Part shown: piece by piece, positions 52,906 to 61,977 of the stretch | How positions within the stretch are numbered: position 1 is the stretch's first letter | How the letters are laid out: each line of letters starts with the position of its first letter | Origin: Lachnoclostridium sp. | GTDB taxonomy: Bacteria > Bacillota > Clostridia > Lachnospirales > Lachnospiraceae | DNA: 64,000 nt | Direction of reading: 5' to 3' | Assembly: GCA_023664665.1 (NCBI GenBank) | Contig: JAMPEY010000009.1 | Coordinates: 39,565 to 103,564 of the forward strand | Made by a program: the position numbers and the translations under genes | Notes under the pieces: generated by a model | Databases searched by the model: none | What the model was told of the DNA's origin: nothing | What the model saw: only the letters and a program-made list of their open reading frames with translations

Positions 52906-53667
52906 TCAAATCCGCACACTAACTCCCCGCTCCCTTAAGTATTCCTTCACCTGCCGAATCGTAAGTTCCTTATAATGAAACAAAGATGCCGCTAACACTG
53001 CCTCCGCCTTTGCCTCATTTAGCGCCTCATAAAAATGCTCTAACTTCCCGGCGCCTCCGGAAGCAATTACCGGAATATCCACTGCCTCCGCAACTGCCTT
53101 GGTCAGAGGGATATCGTATCCCGCCTTGGTGCCGTCCCCATCCATGCTGGTCAAAAGAATCTCTCCTGCTCCCAGCTTTTCTACTTGGACAGCCCATTCC
53201 ACTGCGTCCATTCCCATATCGATGCGCCCGCCGTTTTTATAAATATTCCATCCGCTGCCGTCGGGGCGCAGCTTTGCATCTATTGCTACTACCACACACT
53301 GGCTTCCGAATTTATCCGCGGCATCCGAAATGAGTCTTGGATTCATGATTGCTGCGGAATTGACGGATATTTTATCTGCTCCCTCCCTTAGGATTGCCCT
53401 GAAATCCTCCACTGTCTGGATTCCTCCGCCCACAGTAAAAGGAATAAATACATTTGCCGCTACCTGTCTCACCCATTCCAATTGTGTATCCCGGCTGTCC
53501 GCAGACGCCATGATATCCAGAAACACCACTTCGTCCGCTCCTTCCTTATCATAAACCGCCGCCACCTGTGCCGGGTCCCCCGCATCTTTTAAATTTTCAA
53601 AATGAACGCCTTTCACTACCCTTCCGTCCTTCACATCCAAACAGGGGATAATTCTCTTTGTGTGCAT
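52906..53667 (-). CDS. hisF: Imidazole glycerol phosphate synthase cyclase subunit HisF
   Basis: 253 residues, a TIM barrel. Catalytic Asp11 ([14 protein letters not shown]) and Asp130 (VVAIDAK) are present, with phosphate-binding loops at VGGGI and ASGGAG. Forms IGP and AICAR with ammonia delivered from HisH. The partner hisH is 27 bases upstream; the other histidine genes are not in the window. Confidence 0.97.
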   Translation of the reverse strand: MHTKRIIPCLDVKDGRVVKGVHFENLKDAGDPAQVAAVYDKEGADEVVFLDIMASADSRDTQLEWVRQVAANVFIPFTVGGGIQTVEDFRAILREGADKISVNSAAIMNPRLISDAADKFGSQCVVVAIDAKLRPDGSGWNIYKNGGRIDMGMDAVEWAVQVEKLGAGEILLTSMDGDGTKAGYDIPLTKAVAEAVDIPVIASGGAGKLEHFYEALNEAKAEAVLAASLFHYKELTIRQVKEYLRERGVSVRI

Positions 53668-53694
53668 ATTTTTGCTCCTTTTATGGCATAAGCG

Positions 53695-54321
53695 CTAATT
53701 TTCTTTATATTCCTTGGTGACGGCTATAAAATTTTGTAACATCCTAAGTCCGGTTCCTGAACTTTTCTCCGGATGAAACTGGCAGGCAAAAAGATTATCC
53801 TTTTCCACAGATGCATGAATCGTTGTGCCGTACTCGGTAGAAGCCGTCACAATGTCTTCCGCAGAAGCCTTCAGATAATAGGAATGCACAAAATAAACAT
53901 AGGAATTCTCGGGAATCCCCTGAAATAATCTGCCGCTTTTCGGAAAAGCAAGGCTGTTCCACCCAATATGGGGAATTTTAAGCCCCGCCTCCCCGGGAAT
54001 CTTTAAAATTCTACCCTCAAGCAGATTAAGTCCTTCTACGCCGGGACTTTCTTCACTGCTTTCAAACATTAACTGCAATCCGAGACATATGCCCAAAAAC
54101 GGAATTTTATCTGCAGCAACCTCTCTGATTACCTCCACCAATCCATAGTCATGGAGTCTTTTCATGGCATCGCCGAAAGCGCCTACTCCCGGCAGTATCA
54201 CTCCGTCCGCCCCAAGGATGGTCTGTGCATCTTTGGTAAGCACCGCTTCTTCCCCAAGGGAAAGGAGCGCCTTCTCCACGCTTTTTATATTTCCCGCATC
54301 ATAATCAATTATTGCAATCAT
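53695..54321 (-). CDS. hisH: Imidazole glycerol phosphate synthase glutaminase subunit HisH
   Basis: 208 residues. Class I glutamine amidotransferase with the nucleophile Cys in LGICLGLQLM and the His-Glu pair in CQFHPEKSS. Supplies ammonia to HisF. Follows the charged membrane-protein gene by 25 bases, so it may be part of that transcript. Confidence 0.97.
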   Translation of the reverse strand: MIAIIDYDAGNIKSVEKALLSLGEEAVLTKDAQTILGADGVILPGVGAFGDAMKRLHDYGLVEVIREVAADKIPFLGICLGLQLMFESSEESPGVEGLNLLEGRILKIPGEAGLKIPHIGWNSLAFPKSGRLFQGIPENSYVYFVHSYYLKASAEDIVTASTEYGTTIHASVEKDNLFACQFHPEKSSGTGLRMLQNFIAVTKEYKEN

Positions 54322-54346
54322 CCGCGCATTTCCTTCCGTTTCGGAT

Positions 54347-56344
54347 TTATCTGTTATTGTCGATAAATCCGGAATTATTCATTCCTTCCTCCTCAGGAAG
54401 AACATCCTTAAGCGGCGTATCTTCCTGATTGCCCGCAGTTCCCTGATAGGAACCCGGATTCCCCGAAGCTGCTGCCGTCACCTGTTTCGTATATTCAATA
54501 TCATCCGGCAGCGCCGCAATCTCCAAAGCCTGCTCTACGCTCAAATGATATTTGTCCGCAAGAATCGCCGCCATTTGATTATAAACTTCCGCCACATCAT
54601 CGGCAGCATTCCACTGGGAAGCAAATGCATAAAGCTCCTGATAATCGTTAATGGATTGGATCAAATTGTCAAGAGCCTTTACTTCATCCCCTTCAGAGAC
54701 CAGAAGCTCATACTCGCGCATCCACAGACGAATCTTCAAGATGCATTCCGATTTATTGTACATTACCTGCTCGGATTCATTTAAGTTTTTACCGTAGAGG
54801 TCTTGATAACAGGTCTGGTAATCCCCGTCATAATACGCCTGCCTGCCGTTCCTCTTTGTGCTGTACTCACCGCATATATTCGTCAGAATCAGAATCACCG
54901 CTGTAAAAGTAGCACATACCAGCACAATCAAAAAGATTCTCTTCTTGGAAAGCTTCTTTCCGGGTTCTTCGGGCTGAGGCTCCTTTTCCTTTTTGGGCTT
55001 TTTCGCCTTCTTGGCTTTCTTGCCTTTGGCATTCTCCTCGGAATCTTCATCCCCCTCTGCCTCTGCGCCTTCCGCCGGCTCCGCGCCTTTTCCCTTTTTC
55101 CCTTTCTTGCCCTTCTTTCCTTTCTTTTTTCCTTTTTTCTCCTTATCCATCTCCTCTAAGATAGCCTGATTCTCGTCGGACAGCTGTATGTCTTCGTTAC
55201 CCTTTGCCTCTTCTTCCTCATCCTCGTCCTCTTCCATGAAAAAGTCGAGAAGTTTTGCAAAAAAGCCCTTTTTGGGTTCCTTGTCTCCTTGAAGCTGCTC
55301 CAAGGTTCCCATTAAATCGTCCGTACTTTCTTGAGAATCGTCCCCCTCTTCGTCTCTGTTCTCTTCCACAGTAAGTTCGCCGCCAAGAGCTATATCGCTC
55401 AGGCTGACATCGCTGCTTAATTCACTGAGCAGGGCATCGGCATCCAACGCTACATCGTCCTCGGACGATGCAATGCCTGCTAAATCATCCTGTGATGACA
55501 TCCCTCCAACCGAATCTTCCTCCGACGATGTGACAGAAGACAACATATCCGCAAACAATGCATCTTCCGATTCGGCTTCTTGAAAATCTTCTTTCATCCC
55601 TTCGTCAGAAGATTTATCCATGCCGTTTTCTCCTATGGGGTCATCTGCCGCAAACATTTCCGCCAATGTATTGTCTTCCCCGGCAGCATTTAAAAGGGCA
55701 TCCATATCATCAAAATTGTCCTCTGCAGCCGGTTCGCTTTGAGCTGTTTTCTCAGCCTTTTTGGCTTCCGCTTTCTTTGCGGCTTTCTTGGCTTCTGCAG
55801 CCGCTTTCTTTGCGGCCTTCTTTGCTTCCGCTTCCGCCTTTTTTGCGGCTTTCTTAGCTTCTGCTTCCGCACGCTTTGCTTCCTTTGCCAGACGCTTTTC
55901 TTCCTGCTTTGCCTCTCTTAAGCGTCTTGCTTCCTCTGCCGCTTCTCCTTTGTCCGATGCAGAAGAACCTCCGTTTTCTATTTCCGCCATAACGGCTGCA
56001 GCCGGATTTTCTTCCTCCCTGATTTCATCCACAAGGCTTTCATTATTGTCGGATTTTTCAAGCAAGGTGTGTATTTCCTGCAAATCATCCTCTTCGGAAT
56101 CACGCAAAAGAGACATTAACACATCCTCATCGGAACCTTGGTCAAAATCCGTGGGGACATCCTTCTCTTCCGACGCCCCCCTGCTTTCGCTCAGAAGCCT
56201 GTCCATATCTCCTTCGCCCAGAGAATGCAATAAAGAATCCCGGTCATTTAAATCTAAATTATCGAGGTCAAGAAATTCGGATGTATCCAATTCATCCGTA
56301 ACCTCTTTTAATAAATTATCTAAATAATCTTCTTGATTCGGCAT
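54347..56344 (-). CDS. Large acidic, lysine/alanine-rich single-pass membrane protein
   Basis: 665 residues, not recognised as a characterised family. An N-terminal region of about 468 residues, presumably cytoplasmic, is dominated by Asp, Glu and Ser. It has a helical AEAKKAAKK-type repeat at 154-200, an amphipathic segment at 358-370 (KKGFFAKLLDFFMEE), poly-acid and poly-Lys/Gly stretches (371-455), and then a single transmembrane helix at about 469-490. The 175-residue extracytoplasmic tail contains a TPR-like pair (GRQAYYDGDYQTCYQDLYGKNL, VMYNKSECILKIRL). Ribosome binding site GAGAGG five bases before the ATG. The acidic blocks end in repeated DDLL/DALL-type motifs (MDALLNAAGED, ADALLSELS, LFADMLSS). 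Confidence 0.7.
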   Translation of the reverse strand: MPNQEDYLDNLLKEVTDELDTSEFLDLDNLDLNDRDSLLHSLGEGDMDRLLSESRGASEEKDVPTDFDQGSDEDVLMSLLRDSEEDDLQEIHTLLEKSDNNESLVDEIREEENPAAAVMAEIENGGSSASDKGEAAEEARRLREAKQEEKRLAKEAKRAEAEAKKAAKKAEAEAKKAAKKAAAEAKKAAKKAEAKKAEKTAQSEPAAEDNFDDMDALLNAAGEDNTLAEMFAADDPIGENGMDKSSDEGMKEDFQEAESEDALFADMLSSVTSSEEDSVGGMSSQDDLAGIASSEDDVALDADALLSELSSDVSLSDIALGGELTVEENRDEEGDDSQESTDDLMGTLEQLQGDKEPKKGFFAKLLDFFMEEDEDEEEEAKGNEDIQLSDENQAILEEMDKEKKGKKKGKKGKKGKKGKGAEPAEGAEAEGDEDSEENAKGKKAKKAKKPKKEKEPQPEEPGKKLSKKRIFLIVLVCATFTAVILILTNICGEYSTKRNGRQAYYDGDYQTCYQDLYGKNLNESEQVMYNKSECILKIRLWMREYELLVSEGDEVKALDNLIQSINDYQELYAFASQWNAADDVAEVYNQMAAILADKYHLSVEQALEIAALPDDIEYTKQVTAAASGNPGSYQGTAGNQEDTPLKDVLPEEEGMNNSGFIDNNR

Positions 56345-56414
56345 ATTTACCTCTCATTCCGCCGCACAAGCGGCATTTTAATTCACAGAGCCAATAATCA
56401 GTCATCTATATAGT

Positions 56415-57221
56415 TTAGCACAGGATTTGCAGCCAATCAACGGAATTCTCAGATATCGATATGCCTTTTCCCTGCAAATCTTCCGATAATTGGTACAAAG
56501 ACTTATGAATCCTGTAAATATATGCTTTATTATTGTACATCACCAATTTTTCAAAAGGCCAGCGAATCACGGTGGGACACTGCATCCCCACTCCAAGCTC
56601 CAGCACCAGAAGCCTCCTGTTCATGGTTCCCTGCAGCCATTTCCGATACTCTGCCCAATCACTCAAATATCCCTTTTCGTCATAAAATTCTGTATAAATA
56701 TTATTTAAAATCAGCGGAGTTTTGCAGTTGGGACAAAGTCCCAAAGCCTGCCTCCACTCCCCGATATCCTGTTTTTGCAGCGGCAGTTCCCCAAAAGCCC
56801 TCATCCTGTCTGCAACTGCTCTGTTCTCCTCCTCCGACAATTCCGCCAGACCTTCTTCGCATCGGTTGACGCACTGTTTTTTATGACTTCCGCCGCAGGG
56901 TGCCACAAAACGCCCTTCTTTCCATGGAATTTTGCGCAACTCATCATTTGTGGAAGTAGTGACGACAAAATAATTCTTATCTTCCAGCAATTCTGCCAGA
57001 CGGCTCAACACCTCTCCGATTCCGCTGCCCTGCTTCTTCCTGCAAAAATCATCATAAGCCGGAATCCAGAAGCTGTCCCCCGAATCTTCAAGCAGCTCCC
57101 GCTTTTTTTCATAATCAAAAGTCTGCCTGCAGGAGCGTAAATCGTCAAACTCCTCGCCCAGACCTATCAGCACCATCTCTGCCGTTCCTATTTGCTCCAC
57201 TATTTCATTCTTTATATCCAT
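56415..57221 (-). CDS. Sirtuin-like protein with altered catalytic motifs
   Basis: 268 residues. The C-terminal half (CPNCKTPLILNN, then LLVLELGVGMQCPTVIRWPF) matches the layout of small Firmicutes sirtuins related to class M: zinc Cys pairs at Cys117/Cys121 and Cys163/Cys166, then ELGVG and a final NAD-contact strand. However, the N-terminal NAD motif (normally GAGxS) reads LIGLGEEFDDL, the TTN motif reads TTST, and the catalytic His/Gln position lies in VAPCGGSHKKQC with no clear equivalent. It may be an inactive or re-purposed sirtuin. Located between cheV and the charged membrane protein. Confidence 0.6.
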   Translation of the reverse strand: MDIKNEIVEQIGTAEMVLIGLGEEFDDLRSCRQTFDYEKKRELLEDSGDSFWIPAYDDFCRKKQGSGIGEVLSRLAELLEDKNYFVVTTSTNDELRKIPWKEGRFVAPCGGSHKKQCVNRCEEGLAELSEEENRAVADRMRAFGELPLQKQDIGEWRQALGLCPNCKTPLILNNIYTEFYDEKGYLSDWAEYRKWLQGTMNRRLLVLELGVGMQCPTVIRWPFEKLVMYNNKAYIYRIHKSLYQLSEDLQGKGISISENSVDWLQILC

Positions 57222-57270
57222 ATACTATTTCCAATCACGATATACCGCAATTTTCTAATGATTAAAAGAA

Positions 57271-57385
57271 GCTGCCGCATTACGGTAATTTCAGTCATCC
57301 ATTCATTATATTTTGTAACCGGCCACTGCTTCGGAACAAAATATAGTGTATGGAACCTTCCATTAACTCATAATGCGACAGCTCC
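57271..57385 (-). terminator. Terminator after cheV, formed by a family 1 palindromic repeat (long copy)
   Basis: On the minus strand GGAGCTGTCGCATTATGAG (57367-57385) pairs with TAATGCGGCAGC (57271-57282) across about 70 bases. These contain a nested hairpin (ATATTTTGTTCCG with CGGTTACAAAATAT-like arm) and are followed by TTCTTTT. The outer arms match the copy at 6701-6750, which lacks the inner segment. Begins 12 bases after the cheV stop. Confidence 0.8.
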
Positions 57386-57396
57386 TCTCTTTATCC

Positions 57397-58317
57397 TTAG
57401 TCCTCTAAGTGCCTCGTTTGTACTAATTCGTCAACAATCTTTACCAATTTACCGATTTCCGGCTTGGATAATTGCGCATCTGCACCAAGTGACTCGCCTT
57501 TTCTCTTCATATCATCATTCACCAACGAGGAGAAAATAATAATCGGAATATCTTTCGTTTCGTCATCACTTTTTACCAGCTTGGTCAAGCGGTGCCCGTC
57601 CATCTCCGGCATCTCTATATCTGTGATGATGCATCTTACATGCTCATGCAGGGAGCCTTCCTTTTTGCACTGCATCACAACATTGTATGCCTTCTGCCCG
57701 TTCTCCGTGTGAATCAGATTGGTATAACCCGCTGCCTTTAAGGAATCCACAATCAGCTTGTTTAACAATACGGAATCCTCCGCGATCAAAATAGGCACGG
57801 TGCTTCTCTTAATGTTTGAACTACCCACAAGCTCGGATATCTCTGACACCTTAAGGCCTGTCTCAGGATTAATGTCGCTGACAATCTTCTCAAAGTCAAG
57901 AATAATAATCAGCTTGCCGTCCTGCTTGATAATACCTGTTGCCACACTCTCATCGGGAGTGGAAATCGTAACATCCGGCTTAATAATATTTCTCCAGGAT
58001 ACTCTATGAATGCCCATCACCGCATCTACATGAAATGCAATGTCCAATTTGTTAAAGTTTGTAATAATAAACAATCCCTTAGGCTCTGATTCCCCGCGTC
58101 CCAGACAATTCTTTAAATCAATCGCGGTAATCATCGTGTCACGCGGCATAAAAATGCCTTCAATGCTGGGATGCGCATTGGGCACCGGCGTAACCTGCTG
58201 ATAAGTAATGATTTCCTTAATCTTTGCCACATTAATACCGTAAGAATTGCCGGCTAATGTGAATTCGAGAACCTCTAACTCATTTGTTCCACTTTCCATT
58301 AAAATCTTTGTATCCAT
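57397..58317 (-). CDS. cheV: Chemotaxis coupling protein CheV
   Basis: 306 residues from an ATG at 58317 with GAGGTGA upstream. An N-terminal CheW-like domain (about 10-165; TLAGNSYGINVAKIKEIITYQ, PNAHPSIEGIFMPRDTMITAIDL) couples receptors to CheA. A C-terminal response-regulator receiver (about 175-300) has the phosphoacceptor Asp233 in IITDIEMPEMDG. Together with the chemoreceptor at 41217 it indicates a motile or chemotactic lineage. It is solitary here with its own promoter. Confidence 0.95.
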   Translation of the reverse strand: MDTKILMESGTNELEVLEFTLAGNSYGINVAKIKEIITYQQVTPVPNAHPSIEGIFMPRDTMITAIDLKNCLGRGESEPKGLFIITNFNKLDIAFHVDAVMGIHRVSWRNIIKPDVTISTPDESVATGIIKQDGKLIIILDFEKIVSDINPETGLKVSEISELVGSSNIKRSTVPILIAEDSVLLNKLIVDSLKAAGYTNLIHTENGQKAYNVVMQCKKEGSLHEHVRCIITDIEMPEMDGHRLTKLVKSDDETKDIPIIIFSSLVNDDMKRKGESLGADAQLSKPEIGKLVKIVDELVQTRHLED

Positions 58318-58405
58318 ATCTTCACCTCGCTGCTTCCTCAAAAACTTATCCATAACAAAAGTATGCATACCCAAGCTTTCGAGAATTTATTATGCACCTG
58401 TACCC

Positions 58406-58436
58406 ATTATAACATATTTGCCGGAAAATGAAACAA
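58406..58436 (-). promoter_or_regulatory. cheV promoter
   Basis: Extended -10 TGTTATAAT (TATAAT at 58406-58411) with a TTGTTT at 58431-58436; the spacer is 19 bases, long for sigma-A, but the TGN extension compensates. Confidence 0.6.
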
Positions 58437-58461
58437 TAATCTGAAAAATTTGTGAACTTTT

Positions 58462-61125
58462 TTATATATTTTCATTTTGCATGGTCTGAATCAGATTTTT
58501 CTGCCCTATTTTACCCATGGAATATCTCATAATTCCATAGAGTAAGACAAAAACTGCCGCAACGGAAATCACAATGCCCGGGATGGGCGCGGTAAAGCTT
58601 GTCACGATTCCCGCCGCAAGAGCTCTGTGAAAGCATAAGGACAATAAAATCCCCAGGGGAACGCCGATTGCAAGCGATTTTACCCCATAAAACAGGCTTT
58701 CTAGCTGTACCATCCGCCTAAACTCCTTATCCGTCATGCCGATAGCCCGCAGCATGGCAAATTCTCTGGAACGAAGCTCCATATTGGTGGTGACGGTATT
58801 AAAGATATTGGTAATGCCAATCAGGGCAATCACGGCAATAAAGCCATACAGAAAGATTGCAATGACCAGATAAGTGGCACGGATTTCTTCATATGCCTGC
58901 TGTTCATTCATAATACTCATCTGTGGCAGACCTGTTTCATTTCTGAGGCGGATTTCCAAATCCGCGGCATCCTCACATTGCAGATATAGGACAACAGGAT
59001 TTTTTATTTCATCCTCGTACTGCTCCATCCATTTATCACTGACCACCAAAACTCCCGAACCCTGATTTTCCACCGACCACCCAAGCGGATGGACATCCGT
59101 GTATGCTATAAGCTCAAGGCATACCTCCTCTTTCTCTTCCGCATCGGGAGCAGCTTCCGTTCCTTTGTCTAAAATCCCTGTTATCTTATCGCCGGGACGG
59201 TAATCATACTTCATGCCCTCCACATATTTACTGTGTTTCTCATCTATCATAACATGTGTCCCATAGGGCGCTGCCAGCACTGCCTTATCTTCCGCCTGCG
59301 CCGTATCAGCCCCCACCTTCTTTAAATAGGCTTCAAAGGCATCCTCCTGCAGGGACACAATATGAAATCCCAAAGCCCCTCCTTTATTTGGCGCCCGCAT
59401 TTTTAAATCCTCAATATACTTGGCATTAAAGGGAATGTCCTCCACAGACACCATAAGATAACCTGGGGAACGCTGCGCTTCCCCATAGGTGACTCCTTCC
59501 ATTTCAAGGATTTCCAAGGCTTTCTCATAATTTTCCCCACTGTATGCACTACTCATACGAATCCGAATCTGATAATTCATCTTCTCATAATAGACATCCC
59601 CTATCTTAAACGCCAGCCGGATAAAGGTGGTCATGGCGATAAACACCGACACGCTCACCACAATGGAGATAACCGTAGTGCGGTATTTCCTCCTTGACCT
59701 GCGAAGGTTTTTATAGGCTATGGTTCCTCCCATGCCGAAAAATCTGTGAACAAACTTAGGTGTGCGAAGATTCTTTGCTTTCACCTTTATGGTATCACTC
59801 TCCCGTATGGCGCTTATGGGAGAAAGCTTTCCCGCTTTCCTTGCAGCTCTGCCCGCGGATAAAAATATCATGACGATGGACAAAAAGGCTCCCGCTATGA
59901 TTGCCGGCACGGAAACGACATATACCAGTTCCAAATCCATTGCCGTCATCACCAGCTTTGTGGTAAGCTTTGTCAGGAAAAAGACCGCCGCTGCTCCGCA
60001 GAAAACTCCTATGGGAATCCCTATAGCCCCCAAACAGGCTGCCTCTGTATATACCATTTTCCTGCGCTGTTTTTTCGTGGCTCCCATGGAACTGAGCATT
60101 CCGTAAAACCGCATTTTTTCCGACAGGGAAATCATAAAGCTGTTGTGGATGCAGAAAGCGCTGGTGACAATAATAATCAAAATGGCAATCGCCGCCATGG
60201 AGTACAGCATACTTAAAGTGCCGTTGGAAAAATCAAGAAGCTGCCATTTTACCAGATAGTAATTTTCAATGAGGTTGTACCGCAGGTTCTCTACTAATTC
60301 CCATTCATCATCGCTTATCTCTTCAAGCCTTCCTTCTTTATATTTTTCATACAGCTCCTCCGATATTCCAAGAAGCCCCGCTGTCACCTGTTCCTTGTTT
60401 TTCAGTGCTTTTTGCGTATAGGTGGCATAAATGTTCATGGCTTCCTGCATGCCTTCCATGGCTTCGCCGTCCTCCAAAAAGGTCACCACGGTATAGCCCG
60501 GCGCCGTATAGCTTTCAATGGTCTGATAGCTGGGGCGTTCTATGATTCCCACCACGGTATAGGTTTTGGTTTCCTCTCCCACAAGACTTTCCGCCTCATA
60601 GCTGTAAGGATTGGACTGATTTAAAATACTCCCCTCCCCGGCATCCCGATAGCCTATAGTAAGCTCCAGCACATCCCCCACGGCAATATCCACATTACCG
60701 TTACTTCTGATATGGCTGGAGATAACGATTTCTTCCTCCGTCTGGGGCATACGCCCCTTTACTAATTTTAATGCTGCCGCTTTCATGGCATTGTCATCCA
60801 TTGCCTTGACAAATACATAGGGCTTATCCGGGTTGATGCTGCCCTCTAAAATGGCATAGCCTAAGTTTTTCTCATAACCGATTTTCTCGATATTTCGGTT
60901 ATTCTTAAAGTATTTTAGGTTTTCCGGCATTACCCCTTGAAAGCAATAATGAAAATCCCCTGTTTGATTCTTTTGATAAAGAATCAGGCTGGCGCGGAAG
61001 CTCTCCGCCATGTTTGCCACCGCGGTAATCAAAGCCGTTGCCAATATAATTCCCACTAAAGTGACTAAAGTTCTCTTTTTATTCTTCTGCAGACCCTTCA
61101 GGGCAGTTTTCTGTAATGTATCCAT
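58462..61125 (-). CDS. FtsX-type ABC transporter permease
   Basis: 887 residues from the ATG at 61125 with GGGAGG six bases upstream. An N-terminal helix (about 20-40), a large extracytoplasmic domain (about 45-300), three helices (about 310-430), a second FtsX lobe beginning NLRRSRRKYRTTVISIVVSVSVF (about 475), another extracytoplasmic domain, and three final helices. Two FtsX domains, as in MacB-type or BceB-like export/defence transporters. Paired with the ATPase one base upstream and the two-component system beyond, suggesting a peptide or antibiotic-responsive transporter. Confidence 0.88.
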   Translation of the reverse strand: MDTLQKTALKGLQKNKKRTLVTLVGIILATALITAVANMAESFRASLILYQKNQTGDFHYCFQGVMPENLKYFKNNRNIEKIGYEKNLGYAILEGSINPDKPYVFVKAMDDNAMKAAALKLVKGRMPQTEEEIVISSHIRSNGNVDIAVGDVLELTIGYRDAGEGSILNQSNPYSYEAESLVGEETKTYTVVGIIERPSYQTIESYTAPGYTVVTFLEDGEAMEGMQEAMNIYATYTQKALKNKEQVTAGLLGISEELYEKYKEGRLEEISDDEWELVENLRYNLIENYYLVKWQLLDFSNGTLSMLYSMAAIAILIIIVTSAFCIHNSFMISLSEKMRFYGMLSSMGATKKQRRKMVYTEAACLGAIGIPIGVFCGAAAVFFLTKLTTKLVMTAMDLELVYVVSVPAIIAGAFLSIVMIFLSAGRAARKAGKLSPISAIRESDTIKVKAKNLRTPKFVHRFFGMGGTIAYKNLRRSRRKYRTTVISIVVSVSVFIAMTTFIRLAFKIGDVYYEKMNYQIRIRMSSAYSGENYEKALEILEMEGVTYGEAQRSPGYLMVSVEDIPFNAKYIEDLKMRAPNKGGALGFHIVSLQEDAFEAYLKKVGADTAQAEDKAVLAAPYGTHVMIDEKHSKYVEGMKYDYRPGDKITGILDKGTEAAPDAEEKEEVCLELIAYTDVHPLGWSVENQGSGVLVVSDKWMEQYEDEIKNPVVLYLQCEDAADLEIRLRNETGLPQMSIMNEQQAYEEIRATYLVIAIFLYGFIAVIALIGITNIFNTVTTNMELRSREFAMLRAIGMTDKEFRRMVQLESLFYGVKSLAIGVPLGILLSLCFHRALAAGIVTSFTAPIPGIVISVAAVFVLLYGIMRYSMGKIGQKNLIQTMQNENI

Positions 61126-61126
61126 A

Positions 61127-61804
61127 TTAGTCCTCCCTATCCTTAACAATCTTACCATCTTCAAGGACAATCACCCTGTCCGCCTGCTTTGCAATTTCAA
61201 GATTATGGGTAATCATGATAATGGTCTGCTTATATTTCTGGTTAAAGAGCTTTAAGAGCTCCACAATTTCGTCGCTTGCCTTGGAATCCAGATTTCCTGT
61301 GGGCTCATCCGCCAGTAGAATGGCAGGCCTGTTCATTAACGCCCTGCCGATTGCCACCCTCTGCTGCTGGCCGCCGGAAAGCTGGTTTGGAAGATGGCTC
61401 ATACGCTTCGTAAGCCCCAAAGTAAAGGACAGTTCCTCCATCAATTCCTTGTCCGGCTTCCTGCCATCCAGTTCACAGGGAAGCGCCATGTTTTCCTCCA
61501 CATTTAAAACCGGAATCAGATTGTAAAATTGATAAATCAGCCCTACCTGCCGCCTGCGGAAGATGGCAAGGGCATCATCATTCATCTTGTAGATATCCTG
61601 CTCTTCAATAAGAACTCTGCCCTGCGTGGGTCTGTCCACACCGCCAAGCATATGCAGCAAAGTGGATTTCCCGCTTCCGGAGCTCCCCACAATAGCAGCA
61701 AATTCTCCTTTTCTGATAGACAAATTTACATCATTCACCGCAATAACTTCATTGCTGCCCGTTCCATATACTTTTTTCAAATGCTCTGTTCTAAGAATTT
61801 CCAT
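61127..61804 (-). CDS. ABC transporter ATPase (MacB/LolD type)
   Basis: 225 residues. Walker A GSSGSGKST, Q-loop IYQFYNLIP, signature LSGGQQQRVAIGRAL, Walker B ILLADEPTGNLD, and H-loop ITHN. Partner of the following FtsX-type permease. Compared with the ATPase at 37613 it keeps the canonical QQR. Confidence 0.96.
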   Translation of the reverse strand: MEILRTEHLKKVYGTGSNEVIAVNDVNLSIRKGEFAAIVGSSGSGKSTLLHMLGGVDRPTQGRVLIEEQDIYKMNDDALAIFRRRQVGLIYQFYNLIPVLNVEENMALPCELDGRKPDKELMEELSFTLGLTKRMSHLPNQLSGGQQQRVAIGRALMNRPAILLADEPTGNLDSKASDEIVELLKLFNQKYKQTIIMITHNLEIAKQADRVIVLEDGKIVKDRED

Positions 61805-61927
61805 GTGTCATCACCATGCCTTTCTACAACCTGCAAACCAATTATTTTTCTTATTGCAACTGTCAAAAGCCCATTTTCAAAATCGCCTTTATGAGTCTTA
61901 TTTTCTGCTTATGTATGGCTTTGAACA

Positions 61928-61968
61928 GTTATATCCTATCAAAGTAAAATGACATTTCGGTGACATTT
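61928..61968 (-). promoter_or_regulatory. Candidate response-regulator-activated promoter of the ABC operon
   Basis: On the plus strand TGACATTT occurs at 61950-61957 and 61961-61968, an 11-bp direct repeat as used by OmpR/PhoB-type regulators. On the minus strand the -10-like TATAAC is at 61928-61933, 16 bases past the proximal copy, with no good -35, as in PhoB-activated promoters. It lies in the gap between the kinase and ATPase genes. Confidence 0.6.
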
Positions 61969-61977
61969 TCGATTTTT

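Noticed and set aside
52901-52906. TTGACA at the hisF stop as an ung promoter
   Set aside because: No acceptable -10 box at 16-19 bases.
56360-56376. GC-rich hairpin (GCCGC/GCGGC) before the charged membrane protein gene as a terminator
   Set aside because: No T-run on the minus strand, and no plus-strand gene ends here; it may simply be part of the leader.
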